Positions 14,301 to 24,615 of a stretch of DNA of 64,000 bases are shown in pieces; within the stretch, counting starts at the first letter, position 1, and every line of letters begins with the position of its first letter. Source of the stretch: Patiria pectinifera (taxonomy: Eukaryota; Echinodermata; Asteroidea; Valvatida; Asterinidae); contig CM057141.1 of assembly GCA_029964075.1 (NCBI GenBank), forward strand, positions 10,974,001-11,038,000. Reading direction: 5' to 3'. Below the pieces are notes generated by a model. That model was not told the origin of the DNA. It did no database searches and worked only from the letters and a program-made list of their open reading frames with translations. A program made the position numbers and the translations under genes.

Positions 14301-16050
14301 GAACTCAAACACTGAGGGCACTGGCCCGAGTAGGAATAACGCCCCGGCATGGCCCAAGGGGCAGCTACAGTGGCCTGGTGTGGAGGCTGTCATGGATTCA
14401 TATCAAAGACATGCAAAAGGTAAGGTTTGATTTATGGTGTTTTGTCTTGAATCTGTCAGGAATTTTATCAAGAAAGGGCCACCTCATATGCATTGTAGGG
14501 TATTAAGGGTATTATGATCAATACTCTGTGCGTACAGCGCTAGCATAGGACTTCTGCGCTAGCCCTGTAAGCTGTTGTGGGAAGGCCTCAAAATCCTTGC
14601 CAACCCATGAAATACACTGTTAGTGTTAGCACAGAAACTTTCTTGGAAAGTTAGCAAAGATTTTTCACAGACGGTATAAAGGCTTGTTTGTAGTGCACAA
14701 GAATGCGATGGGTTGCGAAACATTTGATGCAGAGTTTGCCAGAGTTGCACAACTTGGGAATGTGAAGTACGACTTGCCTTGTCTTCACGGATTTTGCATT
14801 TGTCTTCGCTTTTGCGCTGAGAACTCGCCTACTGTACAGCAATGAAGGGTCTCTCGTATCACAGGCAATGAAAAGAAGAACATGGGACAAGTTTTTGTCG
14901 TGGAAATTCAAGGCTTTTCCTTTTTTCTCCCCCTGTGGTTGACAGAGCAAGAGTTGGAACGGAGTGTGTTGCTAGACCAGCAGAGCAGACTGAGAGTATG
15001 CAACGGTGAGCTGACCAGTGCAGCCGAACAGCTCCGACTTAAAATGGCTGTAAGTATTTTCGTCTTCACAGCATTCTTTCTACCTTCAATGTTTAGAGTT
15101 TTTACTTTTCGAGTTTGGCAAACGGTGATCTGTGAAAAAGGCAGATGTGTTAAAACTGACACTGAGTTTGATTGTCATGCTAGGCCCTGCGAACGTGCCG
15201 ACCCAAAATGGAACGATAATGTCAATTGAAAAAAACTGTTGTCAAAATGGCGGCACCCTGTATGCAAATCCAAAAAGTGTTGCTGTTTGGATAACAGTTT
15301 TTACGATCCTAAAAAATTTTTTTTTTAAAGTTAATTGTTACTGGAAGCCAAATGTTGCCAGTACTATGTGAACTTAATGCAGATGTGGAAAACGGAAAAT
15401 TTTGTTGCGTTTATTGTGTGTCGGCCATTTAGGAAAAACAAACAAATATAGCGGGCGACTTGGGAAGACCATTTGCCTTTGTTGTAGATGTTTGCCGAAA
15501 CTGCTGGCAAACAGTAGGTCCCACTTGTTTGTATGGGCTCCTCGCGCCAACAAAAGAGGGTCGTGTTTTTATCACTTTTGAGAGCCCCATGGACGGGGAC
15601 ACAGCGTGTGTGTACTGTACTGTACTGTACTGTACTGGTTCGCGCGCAAGGTACTCACAACTTCCTGATTGTGCCAAAGCTATTAGCCACAACATCTTCG
15701 CGTGAGCGTCAGGCGTCTCGGTGTGCTAATACGTTCGAATTTAACTTCCGATGGTCTCCCAGACTAATCCCTGCCCCCAATAACTTTGGATCAGTCTAGG
15801 TCTCCCCCAACTCTCCTTTTCTGGTCGTTGAAGGAGTACTTGTGCACAGAGCCCATGATAGTGGAAGGCACCCTAGTCCTCACATTGCCCACTGAGAATA
15901 AAACTGAGTGGCACTTGTCTTAACTCCTCCACCCCTTCCTTACCCCCATAGGACCTGATGGAGAGAAAACAGTTATTGCATCGGGAGCAAGAAGCCTACC
16001 TCAGGGATCTACACCATCTACAGAAATATGTGTATGACATGAGGAAGTAA
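5309..16050 (+). CDS. GSE1: GSE1 (genetic suppressor element 1), 3' ten exons
   Basis: Coding exons: 5309-5533, 6456-6634, 7181-7446, 8191-8297, 10279-11114, 11701-11916, 12940-13095, 13775-14419, 14946-15049, 15952-16050 (TAA). All have AG/GT borders and matching phases, giving about 943 residues after an incomplete first codon. The 5' end is outside the window. In vertebrates GSE1 is a nuclear coiled-coil subunit of CoREST/BHC-type HDAC1/2-LSD1 co-repressor complexes. Visible here: a Pro/Phe/Ser-rich start (exon 1), a basic-acidic coiled coil with poly-Gln (exon 2), a poly-His tract (exon 3), ERELLLQQDRR and EKERTLLREQR segments (exons 4-5), an acidic SSESESDSEEE run followed by FFQVMGLVTHGKKE and a basic EKRRKRR stretch (exons 5-6), FAQEFHQSVLRTTQEA and WPGVEAVMDSYQRH (exon 8), and a C-terminal coiled coil. 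These blocks occur in the same order as in human GSE1. Identification is confident; small extra exons cannot be excluded. Confidence 0.93.
5920..6104. mobile_element. pogo/Tc1-like MITE
   Basis: The ends are imperfect inverted repeats: CAGTCGACTCTC on the left and the complement of GAGACTCGATTG on the right, both followed inward by sequence of the form AACAAAC. The right end is followed by TA. The CAGT start, small size (about 185 bp) and TA flank fit pogo/Tigger-type miniature elements. The element lies in a GSE1 intron and has no coding capacity. Confidence 0.55.
7060..7132. repeat. degenerate tetranucleotide repeat (GACT/GACA)
   Basis: A run of GAGT, GACT and GACAGACAGACAGACA units lies in the GSE1 intron about 50 bp before the His-rich exon. 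It is simple-sequence DNA; the reading frames through it are not genes. Confidence 0.8.
7181..7446 (+). other. GSE1: GSE1 His-rich exon
   Basis: This exon encodes a run of about ten histidines with one asparagine after SNA, then Gln/His/Ser/Pro-rich sequence and a lysine-rich end (PLPLLKKADGDDRWHSKHLK). The CAC/CAT-rich DNA is prone to slippage, so repeat length is likely to vary between individuals. The acceptor (AAATGCAG) and donor (CAG|GTAAAG) give phases that join the exons on either side. Confidence 0.85.
9040..9705 (+). repeat. dispersed repeat R1, copy interrupted by a hAT MITE
   Basis: This copy shares with five other places in the window a module containing AACCCCAGTGGGAGGG-like sequence, then GAGCATCAGGCGCCTGG, then TGGTCTxCCCCAACT and GGGGGTACTTGT. 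Compared with the uninterrupted copy at 38,101-38,360, it is split at the GAATGxGCAC position by the hAT-like element at 9,164-9,579. It lies in the GSE1 intron before the largest exon. The family's true ends and class are not known. Confidence 0.65.
9164..9579. mobile_element. hAT-like non-autonomous element with 8-bp TSD
   Basis: The ends are TAGGGCTGTGCAT on the left and ATGCACACCACTA on the right, an imperfect inverted pair. The flanks are an exact 8-bp direct duplication, ATGGGCAC, at 9,156-9,163 and 9,580-9,587. An 8-bp duplication and TAG-type ends fit the hAT superfamily. The 416-bp element has no transposase. The target is a copy of repeat R1, which confirms the insertion. Confidence 0.8.
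9775..10020 (+). promoter_or_regulatory. candidate internal promoter in GSE1 intron
   Basis: A short CpG-rich patch holds GCCGCCATTTTT (YY1-like) near 9,788, GCTATAAATA (TATA-like) at 9,881, several GCGCGC runs, and a GC-rich GCAGCGGCAGCTGCAGC stretch at 9,936-9,963. It lies about 260 bp before the largest GSE1 exon. It could drive a shorter GSE1 transcript, but no start site can be proven from sequence. It may instead be part of an unrecognised repeat. Confidence 0.3.
10279..11114 (+). other. GSE1: GSE1 largest exon: linker plus acidic/basic conserved block
   Basis: At 836 nt this is the largest visible GSE1 exon. It starts with a charged HEKERTLLREQR segment and continues through a low-complexity linker rich in Ser, Ala, Pro and Gln that contains two QYDYxR motifs (QYDYER, QYDYDR). 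It ends in the best conserved block, an acidic SSESESDSEEE run followed by KRERYRKRMHRIVRKS and FFQVMGLVTHGKKE, which corresponds to the FLRLFGLVTQQKKE block of vertebrate GSE1. The exon ends in phase 1 and the next begins by completing a Glu codon. Confidence 0.88.
12183..12632. mobile_element. pogo-like MITE, TIR CAGTGGAACGTC
   Basis: The left end reads CAGTGGAACGTCACTAT and the right end is the complement of CAGTGGAACGTCGCTATA. The left flank is TA; the right flank is not. Inside, a GGTATAGC motif is repeated near the right end. The element is about 450 bp with no coding capacity and sits in a GSE1 intron. Confidence 0.7.
12640..12740. repeat. possible hAT-end fragment
   Basis: AATCAATTCCTCAAAAAGG followed by GAATCGAGATTCC resembles GTCGATTCCTCAAAAAAG near the right end of the hAT element at 55,866-57,408. 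The opposite end was not found, so this is a tentative eroded relative. Confidence 0.3.
13236..13312 (+). repeat. tRNA-derived SINE head 1
   Basis: A-box-like TAGCTCAGTTGG is at 13,242 and B-box-like GGTTCCAATCC at 13,286, a spacing typical of tRNA genes. The acceptor and anticodon stems do not pair properly and an AT-rich tail follows, so this is a SINE head rather than a tRNA gene. Confidence 0.7.
13595..13672 (+). repeat. tRNA-derived SINE head 2
   Basis: A second, more diverged copy lies about 350 bp after the first, with TAGCTTAGTTGATAGAG as A box and GGTTCAAATCT as B box. Both share AGAGGTCGCAGGTTC-type sequence before the B box and a CAATTT tail. It lies just upstream of the 645-nt GSE1 exon. 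Confidence 0.65.
14946..16050 (+). other. GSE1: GSE1 C-terminal coiled-coil exons
   Basis: The last two exons (14946-15049 and 15952-16050) encode a leucine/glutamine-rich coiled coil running from EQELERSVLLDQQSRL to LHHLQKYVYDMRK and the TAA stop. In order and character it matches the vertebrate GSE1 C-terminus, which reads EQNLERQVLQTQ and ends in a similar leucine zipper-like helix. The intron between them carries one copy of the dispersed R1 repeat. Confidence 0.9.
15550..15862 (+). repeat. dispersed repeat R1 copy with (TGTAC)n
   Basis: This R1 copy lies in the last GSE1 intron. It contains GAGCGTCAGGCG, TCCCCCAACTCTCC and GTACTTGTGCACAGAGCCCAT. A short (TGTAC)n run sits inside it near 15,615. 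It shares an extra internal block (ACTAATCCCxGCCCCCAAT) with the copy at 51,855, so the two form a subfamily. Confidence 0.7.
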
Positions 16051-19000
16051 CGCCATCAACCATAGTCCGGGGCCACTATCCATTGTACAGGGCCACCACC
16101 ATAGCAACCACTAAAAAAAAATGTAATGCAAAAAAATTTATTTAATTCAAAGGGGCCATTTTTTGAAGAAAAAAAAAATAAGAGTGTAAATATTCGGTAT
16201 GTCTTTTAAGAGTTATTTGTCCATGTTGTTGTTGGGTTTTTTCTTCTTCTTTTTTGTTTATTTGAGGAGAAAAATGTGGCTTTAAGTTAATAATTTAAGA
16301 AATGATAGAGAAGATTTTACTCTTTCTAGAACACTTCCTGAAAGTTTTTCTTTTTGTTTTTGTGTCCATGCATCAAGTGACTACCAGTACTTGTCTGTAC
16401 ATTATACAGGGCCACTTACTGGTTTATAATGTATTTTAGACTTAATCATGAAAAGGTTATGTACATTTTGTTTTAGTTATTAAAAGCAGGAGACTTTGGT
16501 ATATTATTCGGGGAAGAAGTGCAATTGGGGAGATGTTAAATGAAAAACCCCCCAGTAATTTATTACAATGCAAATTGAATGCATTAGTATCAGACATCAC
16601 GTTTTAAGATATAACTCGGAAAGTATGTGCAGTGTCTTTAATGCTTCACGGCCAAAATTGATTTTTGTTGTTTGTGTTTTAGTCATTACTAAGTTTCAGT
16701 ACGTCAAGGTCTTAGATTTGGGTATAGAAATTAATAAATTGTCTTGGAAATAGAAAGGAAAAAGGGACAATGACAGACTTTGGCTAGTCATTTCAGGAAC
16801 TGCTTTGAAATAGCGTATCTGTGGTCTTGTTTCACGAATGTTGTGACGGCAGCCTTAAGCAAATTAAGAAGCTAAAAAAAACCCTGACCAATCACTGTCT
16901 CAGCTCAGTATCACATGACCTGATAATCTCTCACCAACAGTGAATTCTCAAAATGGAAAGCTCAGATATTTCTTCCTTTGGAAAATGCGAGCAAAGAGAC
17001 AAAATTGCTGTTTTAAACTTTTAAACATTCGAAAAGGAAAAGGAATTTTTTTTTTTAAGCAAAGACACTCCAACAGAAGTTTATTCCACTTCAGCACCAG
17101 TATTGATTAAAGTTATTGTTTTAAAAAAGGGCATGTGAATATTTACTTCTGTTTTCATTTTTATCATTGAAATTCACAGCACTTTTCGTGGAGTCTGGTC
17201 TTGTTTATTTATTCATCCTAAAGGAGTCATATTGTTGTTATTCACTTGTGAAGTTAGACAATAAAATTATTTATTGCTCTGAAATATTAAACACTTTTAG
17301 AACGGGATTATTCCTTTTTCTTTCTTTTGGAAAGATTTTGCTCTAATTTATAAAAGCCCTTGATGTGTGTTTGTATACAGTAAAGGTTAAAGTGAGATTT
17401 ACACAAAAAAACAACAATTTTTAAAGAATTTCCGTAGCTGTGTTTAATTTTTTTTTTAAATGGTCCGATCATGGTTCGTCTCTGCACAGTACTGAAGCAT
17501 TTTTTTCCAGTTTATCAATTGGAAGGGTTCGTAATATCACAAAGACAAATTTTCATACACACTATAAGGGAATATACAACATTGGCTTTTATTGTAATTT
17601 TCAAAACTAAAGTTTTGCGTTCGTAGATGCTGGAAAAAAACAAAAAAAGCAATCATGTTCCTGTAGTCTGGTTCCCTGACCCCACATAAGATGAAACAGA
17701 GCAATTTATAGACGTCAGGGAATTGTAAGGTCATGGCACCAGTCTAGCTGCATTGTACCCATTCATAGGTGTGTAATCGATTGCAAACACAATGTGGACT
17801 AACTAAATATGGTAAATTTGGGGCAGTATTTGAAAAAAGACCAGCGTTGGAAAATGATATGAAAATACCACTTTTCTTGAAAATGACAGCACACCAGTTG
17901 CCATGATTTTACAGGATGCTTTAGACTGTCATTCACTAACAGTCCAGTAAGGTATTTCATAATAATTTGGTAGTTTTGTTTTTTGATGTTTGCAAATGTT
18001 GTATGTTCCCTTTAAGTCGATTTTGTAATAGATGAATTGCATTCAGCAGCCATCTTGGAGGTGTGCTTTGTTATGTTAATTCACTAACATTGAATGCACA
18101 AGACGTCTACTCATGCGTATCCCTGTTGAACAAAAGCACACACCTCCAACATGGCTGCAGTGCAAACAATCTATTGGCATGAGCTGTTTCATTTGTGTGG
18201 TACAATCTTTCAATAGTAAGGGTTCGTTGTTATCAAAGTGCATTGAATATAACATCTGAAGTAGCATTCATTCCCATCCGAGACACCAAGCCAAGGTCTG
18301 AATGTGTTAGAATTGGAAGAGGTTGAATTTAAATGGTGAAAAATGCAATGGCAAGCTTGCGGTCTAAAATATTATTTCATTCATGGTGTTGCGCGAATTA
18401 CATTCGCATTCATCTGATTTTCACCGTTGCGTTTCGCTTGCTTGAATTGTACACTAAAACGGACAAGTTGTTGATGCTATTTCTCAACTCGGTACACCAA
18501 ATGTAATATGGTCAGTATGCATCCACTGCACATAAGTCACTGAGTGTGTGTTGCCCAGTGCTCCCATTAACCCTAACCCTACCAAATCCATCAAAATCCA
18601 TCCCCCCCCCCATGGGTTTGGTCCTGAAGCATTACGTGAAGCAGAGTGAGTGATGGGTTTTGATGGACATGGTCTTCTACTTCAGTAAAACTAAGTAGGG
18701 AGTCGGGGTTAAAGGCTTGCATTCAACGTAGCGGCTTGCCAAAGAAATATTAGTTGTTGACCACAGACCCTGGCAAGTCAGTTGGGTCTTAAGACGGGCC
18801 TTGCTTATGAGATTTACTGCACAGAACAGAAAGTACCGGGAAATATGTACTACATCTCAATTTTTTCACCAAAACTTTTGGATCTCAGCCTGTCAGGACT
18901 TTGGAATGTTTGCATCTTGTAGCCCTACTATCAAGCTTTCTGACCGGGTATAGTTTGTCCGGAATATCTCATTTTCGAGGTACATTTCTATTGAGATATA

Positions 19001-20540
19001 CATAGTGTAGCAAGTGATTACCGCATGGTGCTGATAGGCCTTGCTACGGGATTTACTAGAGAAACTAGCGGGAAATCTTGAACTCTCCAATTTTTTTTTT
19101 GATTTGCCAAGCTGTCAGATCACATACTTTGTAAAGCATCATTGTGTCCTGTGTGTGTGTCAACACTGCACTCTCTTTGCTGCACTTGTAGTGCCACTGT
19201 ATTATGTAATAATACCAGTATTGGTAGCCACAATTTAATAGTAGCAAATTCCTAAGAATTATGAAAGGCTTCTTTTTTTTTGGAAAAACAAAATCACTTT
19301 GTGTCCGCACGGTCTTCTTTTGTGTATTTATTTCTTCCATTCTCGAGATCATCAGAAAGTGTTGTAGACTTTCCACACCCCTTTAAAAAAAACAACCTTA
19401 CATTCTACTTCAGAATAACGGATCAACTTTGTAAAAAAAAATATTCCAAACGTTTCCATCATTGAATAACCGAATTAAAGGGTTGTTCCCTGGTGGAAAA
19501 TCGAACTCTTCAAAATAGCAGTGATGTATGTCCCACAAGATTCATCTGTACAAAAATGATGATGGACAAAAACGGAAAGTTTTAAAACACAGGTATGCCA
19601 ATGATATTTTACACAGAAGACACAAAAAAAGGTTTTATACACTTTCTTTACTTTGTAACACACGTTTTTATTTCCACGGGCTACCTTTTGAAGAAGAGAA
19701 GTTAACGAAACATTTGAAATTATTGTAATGGAAAAATGTTGGGATACAGCACCAGTTTGTAAACTCATCAAGTGTGAAAAATAGCAGCTGACCACATTAT
19801 AAACAAGATTATTTCTTTTAGATTATCGACACTAGCTGCTATGTATATGATTGTTAAGCACCGTTGATGCTTCTTAAATGTGGAAAAAGTTGCCCCAAAT
19901 CGTCTCTTCTGAGAAAGGAAGAAAAAACAAAACTCTTTTTTGGTCATTTTTAAAAATGGCTAATATGCAGTGTGTGCAAACAAAAAAATGTGGAGTTTTG
20001 GGTCAAACTCAAAACGTGCTTTTTAAATACAATGTATGCTTGAAAATATTTTCTAAAAATAAAAGATGTTCCAATTTCTCTGCGATTAATAAATCCAGAC
20101 GTGTTTTTAACTAGGTGGTTCTCATTCTTGTACAGTGTTACAATGGTTGAATTATGGTCAAACATTTCCCTACTGCAAGGGGAACTTTTTTTTGTATCAG
20201 CCGTGTACATTGATATACAAAAACCAAGGTAGGTATTTGGACAAATTCTATCATTATTATATAATAAGAATCATTGTGGTGACCAAAAATGGGTTTCAAT
20301 TGAGTTAAATAGATTTTAAAAACTGTGTTGACACGAGTGTTAATAAAATAGCTGTTCTACAGAGAAGAGACGGTCTAAAAAACTGTGAAGACTTTTAAGA
20401 GATTATGATCTATTTGTGAAGTAATTTAAAACAAAATGAAAGAGAATAAATATTGTGTTTTGTACAGTGGTCACTGGAAATCGTTTCTCATGTGAATTGT
20501 CTTTTGTGTTGAGTCTTTTAAAGATAGAAGAAAAATAAAT
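16051..20540 (+). other. GSE1: probable GSE1 3' UTR and downstream tail
   Basis: AT-rich sequence follows the GSE1 stop with no supported gene. AATAAA signals occur at about 16,733, 17,260, 20,445 and 20,534, so several polyadenylation sites are possible and the true end is unknown. A TTAA-type MITE lies at 17,564-18,015. The stretch 18,540-18,620 has a short CCCTAACCCT and a C-run. Confidence 0.5.
17564..18015. mobile_element. MITE family T, copy 1
   Basis: The ends are inverted repeats, AGGGAATATACAACATT on the left and the complement of AATGTTGTATGTTCCCT on the right. Internal sequence includes GAAAATGACAGCACACC and GACTGTCATTCACTAAC. Full relatives lie at 47,701-48,052 and 53,915-54,209, with a degenerate one at about 42,365-42,510. 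At the better preserved copies the flanks are TTAA. Confidence 0.75.
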
Positions 20541-21319
20541 TTTGAAATAGTCTGAAGGCACAACTGTACAGTTTAATCCTAATGAACTTATGAACTTACA
20601 AGCCGACTTGGCAAACGTAAAGGGGTCAACTTAATTTGACACTATACATCACAAAACTACATGTAGTTTTTGCGACGTTTTTGTGACGTATGCTAGAAAA
20701 GTCCAATCACACTACGGGTAAGGTGGCTTTATCAAGGTACATAGCAACCAATAGGTATCTCTCAAATGACGTTTCCTACACACCAGCCATGTGCATCGGC
20801 ATTTTGAGCGTCGGCTTTAACGCGCATTGGCTGCGTCGTATTTAGAACACATTTCGAGCAACAAGCGTGTGTGTTTGGAATCAATATTGCGCAATGCGTG
20901 CTTGATTCTGTAAAATATGCAGTTGCAGTTCTCCTACAGAGATGGCCGTCTTTGAGAGAGAACTATAACCTAGACCTGACATTTGCCTGAAATTTCTGAT
21001 ATCGAAACACTTCATCCTGTTATGCGAATTCTCCATGAAGTGACACGAACGTGCAAGGGAACAGTCGCACGACGTGCAGGCATTTAGAATGAGCATTCGC
21101 GTAACATGCCGGTGATAGGACATAGCGTTTTGATATCAGGAACACACAACGTGAAAGCATAGAAATGTCAGAGCTGTTTTGTTTTTTTAAGAAGTCTATG
21201 GTATGCATGTACACTTGAACAAACAGGAGACAGCTCTTTGTGACCAGAAGGACACGCTTTGGAAGGACATACCGCATGCTTGCACTGCTTCACATGGGTA
21301 ATGGCGCAAAGTATACATG

Positions 21320-21455
21320 ACAATTGTTTTTCTTCGAATGTACACAAAACTGTAGCATCTTTGCATGAGTGTTACGCAGTCAGCATTGTGTTTGCGTGTC
21401 CCTCCTAGTGGTCTCCCCCAACTCTTCCTTTGTAATCGTTTGGATGAATTAAGGC
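21320..21455 (+). repeat. dispersed repeat R1, partial copy
   Basis: Contains GTGTCCCTCCTAGTGGTCTC and CCCCCAACTCTTCC followed by TTTGTAATCGTTTGGA, the 3' half of the R1 consensus seen at 9,600-9,690. Confidence 0.55.
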
Positions 21456-22084
21456 GTTTAGGACCCAGCAACCACAACACTGAAATGGGGCATGAAGTCC
21501 AGATTTGGTTTAAACAAAAAAGTATCGTTAGTAGAATTTTTTTGACTGATGCCAAATCAGACATACTTGAAGACTTTGCTCTTCTACAAGTGTTCCACTT
21601 TACAATACACACGGACTGGTTTTACAAGCTTCCGGCTTGATCTTGAGTTTAAAACTGATTTACACCCCAAAAAAATAGTACAGATAATCCTCATTAACTG
21701 AAAACCAGGTTGAAGTATTCAAGACAACGTACTGGTTCCCTTGTGGTGTGTAACATTGTTTTACTACAAACACTGAACAAGCAGAAACCACATCAACAAA
21801 GTGACAAGTTCTCTTTTTTTGGGGGGGGGGTGGGGTTCGAGTAACTCCTCCGGGTTGACTTGGGTAAAGGCAGACTGGTTAAATACATGTACTCTGCAAG
21901 AAGCATAGCTAGTTGACTGCACAGTTCACAAATCCTCATGATCCTTGCGCAAGTTAAGGACAATTGAAAAACCACAGGTATGACTACGTGCATGAACAGT
22001 AGACTGCCCTTTTTGCCTACTTTCAACACTTGAACGTGAACTGGTTCGTGAACTGTACTTGTACGTGAACTTGTACGTGAACTG

Positions 22085-22245
22085 GTTCGCACAAGTACGC
22101 ATGACTAATTTTATTTCAAATGTGCACAATTCTGGAGCGTGAGCATCAGGTGCTGTCAGTCATGTGATTGGATGTCCGTCCCAGTGGTCTCCCCCACCTC
22201 TCTGTTTATAACAGTTGAGGGGGTACTTGTGCACGGAGTCCATTC
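22085..22245 (+). repeat. dispersed repeat R1, partial copy
   Basis: Contains TTTCAAATGTGCACAATTC, GCGTGAGCATCAGG, GGTCTCCCCCACCTCTC and GGGGGTACTTGTGCACGGAG, in the same order as the copies at 38,101 and 9,040. Confidence 0.65.
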
Positions 22246-22643
22246 ACAGATATGCCCATATCTGACAGATACTAACTTTGAATTCGTTTCCATCCTGGCA
22301 AAAGTTCAACGACATCGGACTACACCAACTGCCTCTGTATTCAAAATAGGATCGAGACAAGCTTTGAGATCTAAACTAGAGTTGATTGTTTTTTAGTCCG
22401 CTATATTTTGCCATTTTCCAGATCTTTTCTGCTGTTCCACCGCCATGACTGTAAGTTTCTTGAGATGAACAATGCATGTGTGTGCGTGTCGATATTCCAC
22501 CACTACCCTTCTCTGTGTTCAGGGTCTGTCCTGGCTATCCCAGATTAGCAGTAGGAATGATTTCAGGGTTACACCAACGCCACACAGCTATTAAAACCTG
22601 GGTTGACCAGGCGGAAGTTAATCGAATGCAGCCTTTAGGAGAG

Positions 22644-24615
22644 TCACTCCTGCGTATATGGCTGTCCACCAGTTACCGTGTTCATCCTCAGCGTGTGCAT
22701 GTGATCTAAGGCCTGTGTCAGGAACGGACGGACTGTGTTGATCTCCATCAGTGACAGGTTATCAAGCTGTATGAAAAAAAAAAAAAAATTAATGTGAATC
22801 TGAAGACAGTCTAAATATTAAAACTTTGGGTTTGGTTCTTAACTTGAGGATTTCAGGTGTTTAAAATCAAAAACCGCCTTCGCATTGTACTAAAGATTCC
22901 ATTGCGGTTATTCCACTGTGCGTCTGCACTTGGATTATTTTCAGCCCGTTCATTTGTTCCGTAAAACCAACAATGTACATAAACCTCGTCTGCGACCCAG
23001 TTGGTCCTGTAAAACTTGCAGCTGCGGACTGTAAAACATACAATCGACAGTCAACCCTTGACAGTTTGGGAAGTTTACCGGCTGCGGAACTTGACTTAAT
23101 TTGGTTAAGTTGACAGCAGAGTCCGTAAAATTGATAACAGGCCCCATTAGTTTTACCCTATAAAAGTCCAAATTGAACATGGCTAAAGTCGCATAGAATT
23201 ACAACGAGCACTTTTTAAAAAATGGGAAGATTCTGTGATATTAGATAATTTAATCCCACCTTTTACTACATAAAGGATCACAATAATGTTCTGTTGAAAT
23301 TAAGTACTATAACAATACAAAGATTCCGAATAAAACTAAATGTTTGAACTTCAACTGTTAAGTGACTATCTTCATGCTCATTTGTGGAGAAATAAATACA
23401 GCGTGAAACAAATTGAAAGCCCCAAGCCTGAAGAAGTGATGACATCAGTCCAGCCAGCCCAGCATTTCCCTTGATAATGAACAAGTCCTGCTAAATAAAC
23501 TGAGCCTCATTTTCTAGTGTTTCCTTACCCGGGCATGGGTTTCTTGGTCTTTGACAAACTTGTCCACGCTCTGACGAAGTTTGGCCATTCTCAAATCCCA
23601 GATGTCCTTGATTAGTGTGTGCACTTCGTCAGCGTGGGGGATGTCATCGGTTGCACTATACAACACACATACACACAAAAAGAAGTCAAAGGTTTGCCCA
23701 GTCCTTACTTGAATGGTGCTTTTATGCCCAAACTATGGCGTCTTCCCAACTTTAGTTAGGACTGTCCAACGGTAGTTTGGACAGCTTTGGAATGTTCCAA
23801 CTATAGTTGGAAATGTCCCAACTATAGACGAATCTGGGCACGTGATCACAGTTACACGCACGACGCCCCCTTCAATGGAGGACCACTTGTCGATGTCACT
23901 TTTTCCCACCAAATTCTCAATGAAGGTCAGTCATTGCAAACATGTTGGAAAAAGTATATATGAACAGACACAATTCCAATTTGTACATAACCAGAAAGGC
24001 ATCAGGACACTATATTCTTTCCGGCCGGTCACCAAACTTACTGGCTTAATAACAGTTTAGTGACCTCCATGTAGTTCTCATTCAGCGTCGGCTGGAAGAT
24101 GGGCGAATCTATCTCCTCTTGCTTTTTGGCCTGGAGTTTTTCTAGGTAAGAACGAAACAAAAATACTTCCATTTGTTTTCACTATCAGAGTGCTGTTTGT
24201 GTGTGTCTTTTTTGGGAGAAGGGGGACTTTTTATTATTATTATGGGATTCATTTGGGAAGTCTAACAAACTTGGCATGTTGGACGAATGGACACTCAAGT
24301 TAATCACCTTTTTATTTGCCGCCGGCAAAATATCCACTTCCTATTTGTAATTGATAAGATAATACATTCTTAACTACTAAACAATGGAGGAAGGTCTCTT
24401 GAATACCAACCAACGTCCATCCATTCGGGTGGCTGTATCCTACACTTCTGTCGCTGCTTCAAATTCACCGCCATCCACAACGGGACCTCCACCGGCAGCC
24501 CGGCGTTGAACGGCCCGATGTTGCCCCCGATCAGAAACACTTCGTCGTGCGAGAAGTTCGGAACAACAGTCACCATTTGTTTTTCGGCTAAAAATTCGAC
24601 TTCCGACGGATCCAT
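22644..24615 (-). CDS. GINS2: GINS2 / PSF2, DNA replication complex subunit
   Basis: Minus-strand exons: 24411-24615 (ATG), 24042-24141, 23529-23655, 22644-22766 (TGA). All borders are AG/GT and phases agree, giving 184 residues against 185 in human PSF2. GINS (Sld5, Psf1, Psf2, Psf3) joins Cdc45 and MCM2-7 to form the CMG helicase that unwinds DNA at replication forks. The N-terminus, with [23 protein letters not shown] and [14 protein letters not shown], matches human PSF2 closely. Exon 3 carries [12 protein letters not shown] and [11 protein letters not shown], and exon 4 [10 protein letters not shown] and FLTQALDHM. An upstream in-frame GTG adds seven residues but is not a normal start; the ATG begins [12 protein letters not shown] as in the family. 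The gene is tail-to-tail with GSE1 and head-to-head with ANLN. Confidence 0.96.
22925..23190. repeat. dispersed repeat R3, copy 1 (in GINS2 intron 3)
   Basis: Sequence with CGGACTGTAAAACATAC, TTGGGAAGTTTACC and AAAAGTCCAAATTGAACA resembles 44,380-44,600 in an anillin intron in the same order. The class is unknown; no clear terminal repeats were seen. Confidence 0.45.

Larger units (their letters stand above)
20541..22643. other. GSE1-GINS2 convergent intergenic region
   Basis: No coding exon is supported. The region holds two pieces of dispersed repeat R1 (about 21,320-21,455 and 22,085-22,245), a G-run at 21,821-21,832, and a short tandem array of GTGAACTGGTTCGTGAACTG-like units at 22,028-22,095. 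A minus-strand AATAAA at 22,110-22,115 could serve GINS2, though it lies within the repeat. Confidence 0.5.

Noticed and set aside
13715-14350. 211-residue minus-strand frame
   Set aside because: Antisense shadow of the GSE1 exon at 13,775-14,419.
18565-18585. Telomere-like CCCTAACCCTA
   Set aside because: Only two units, no array; chance or minor interstitial remnant.
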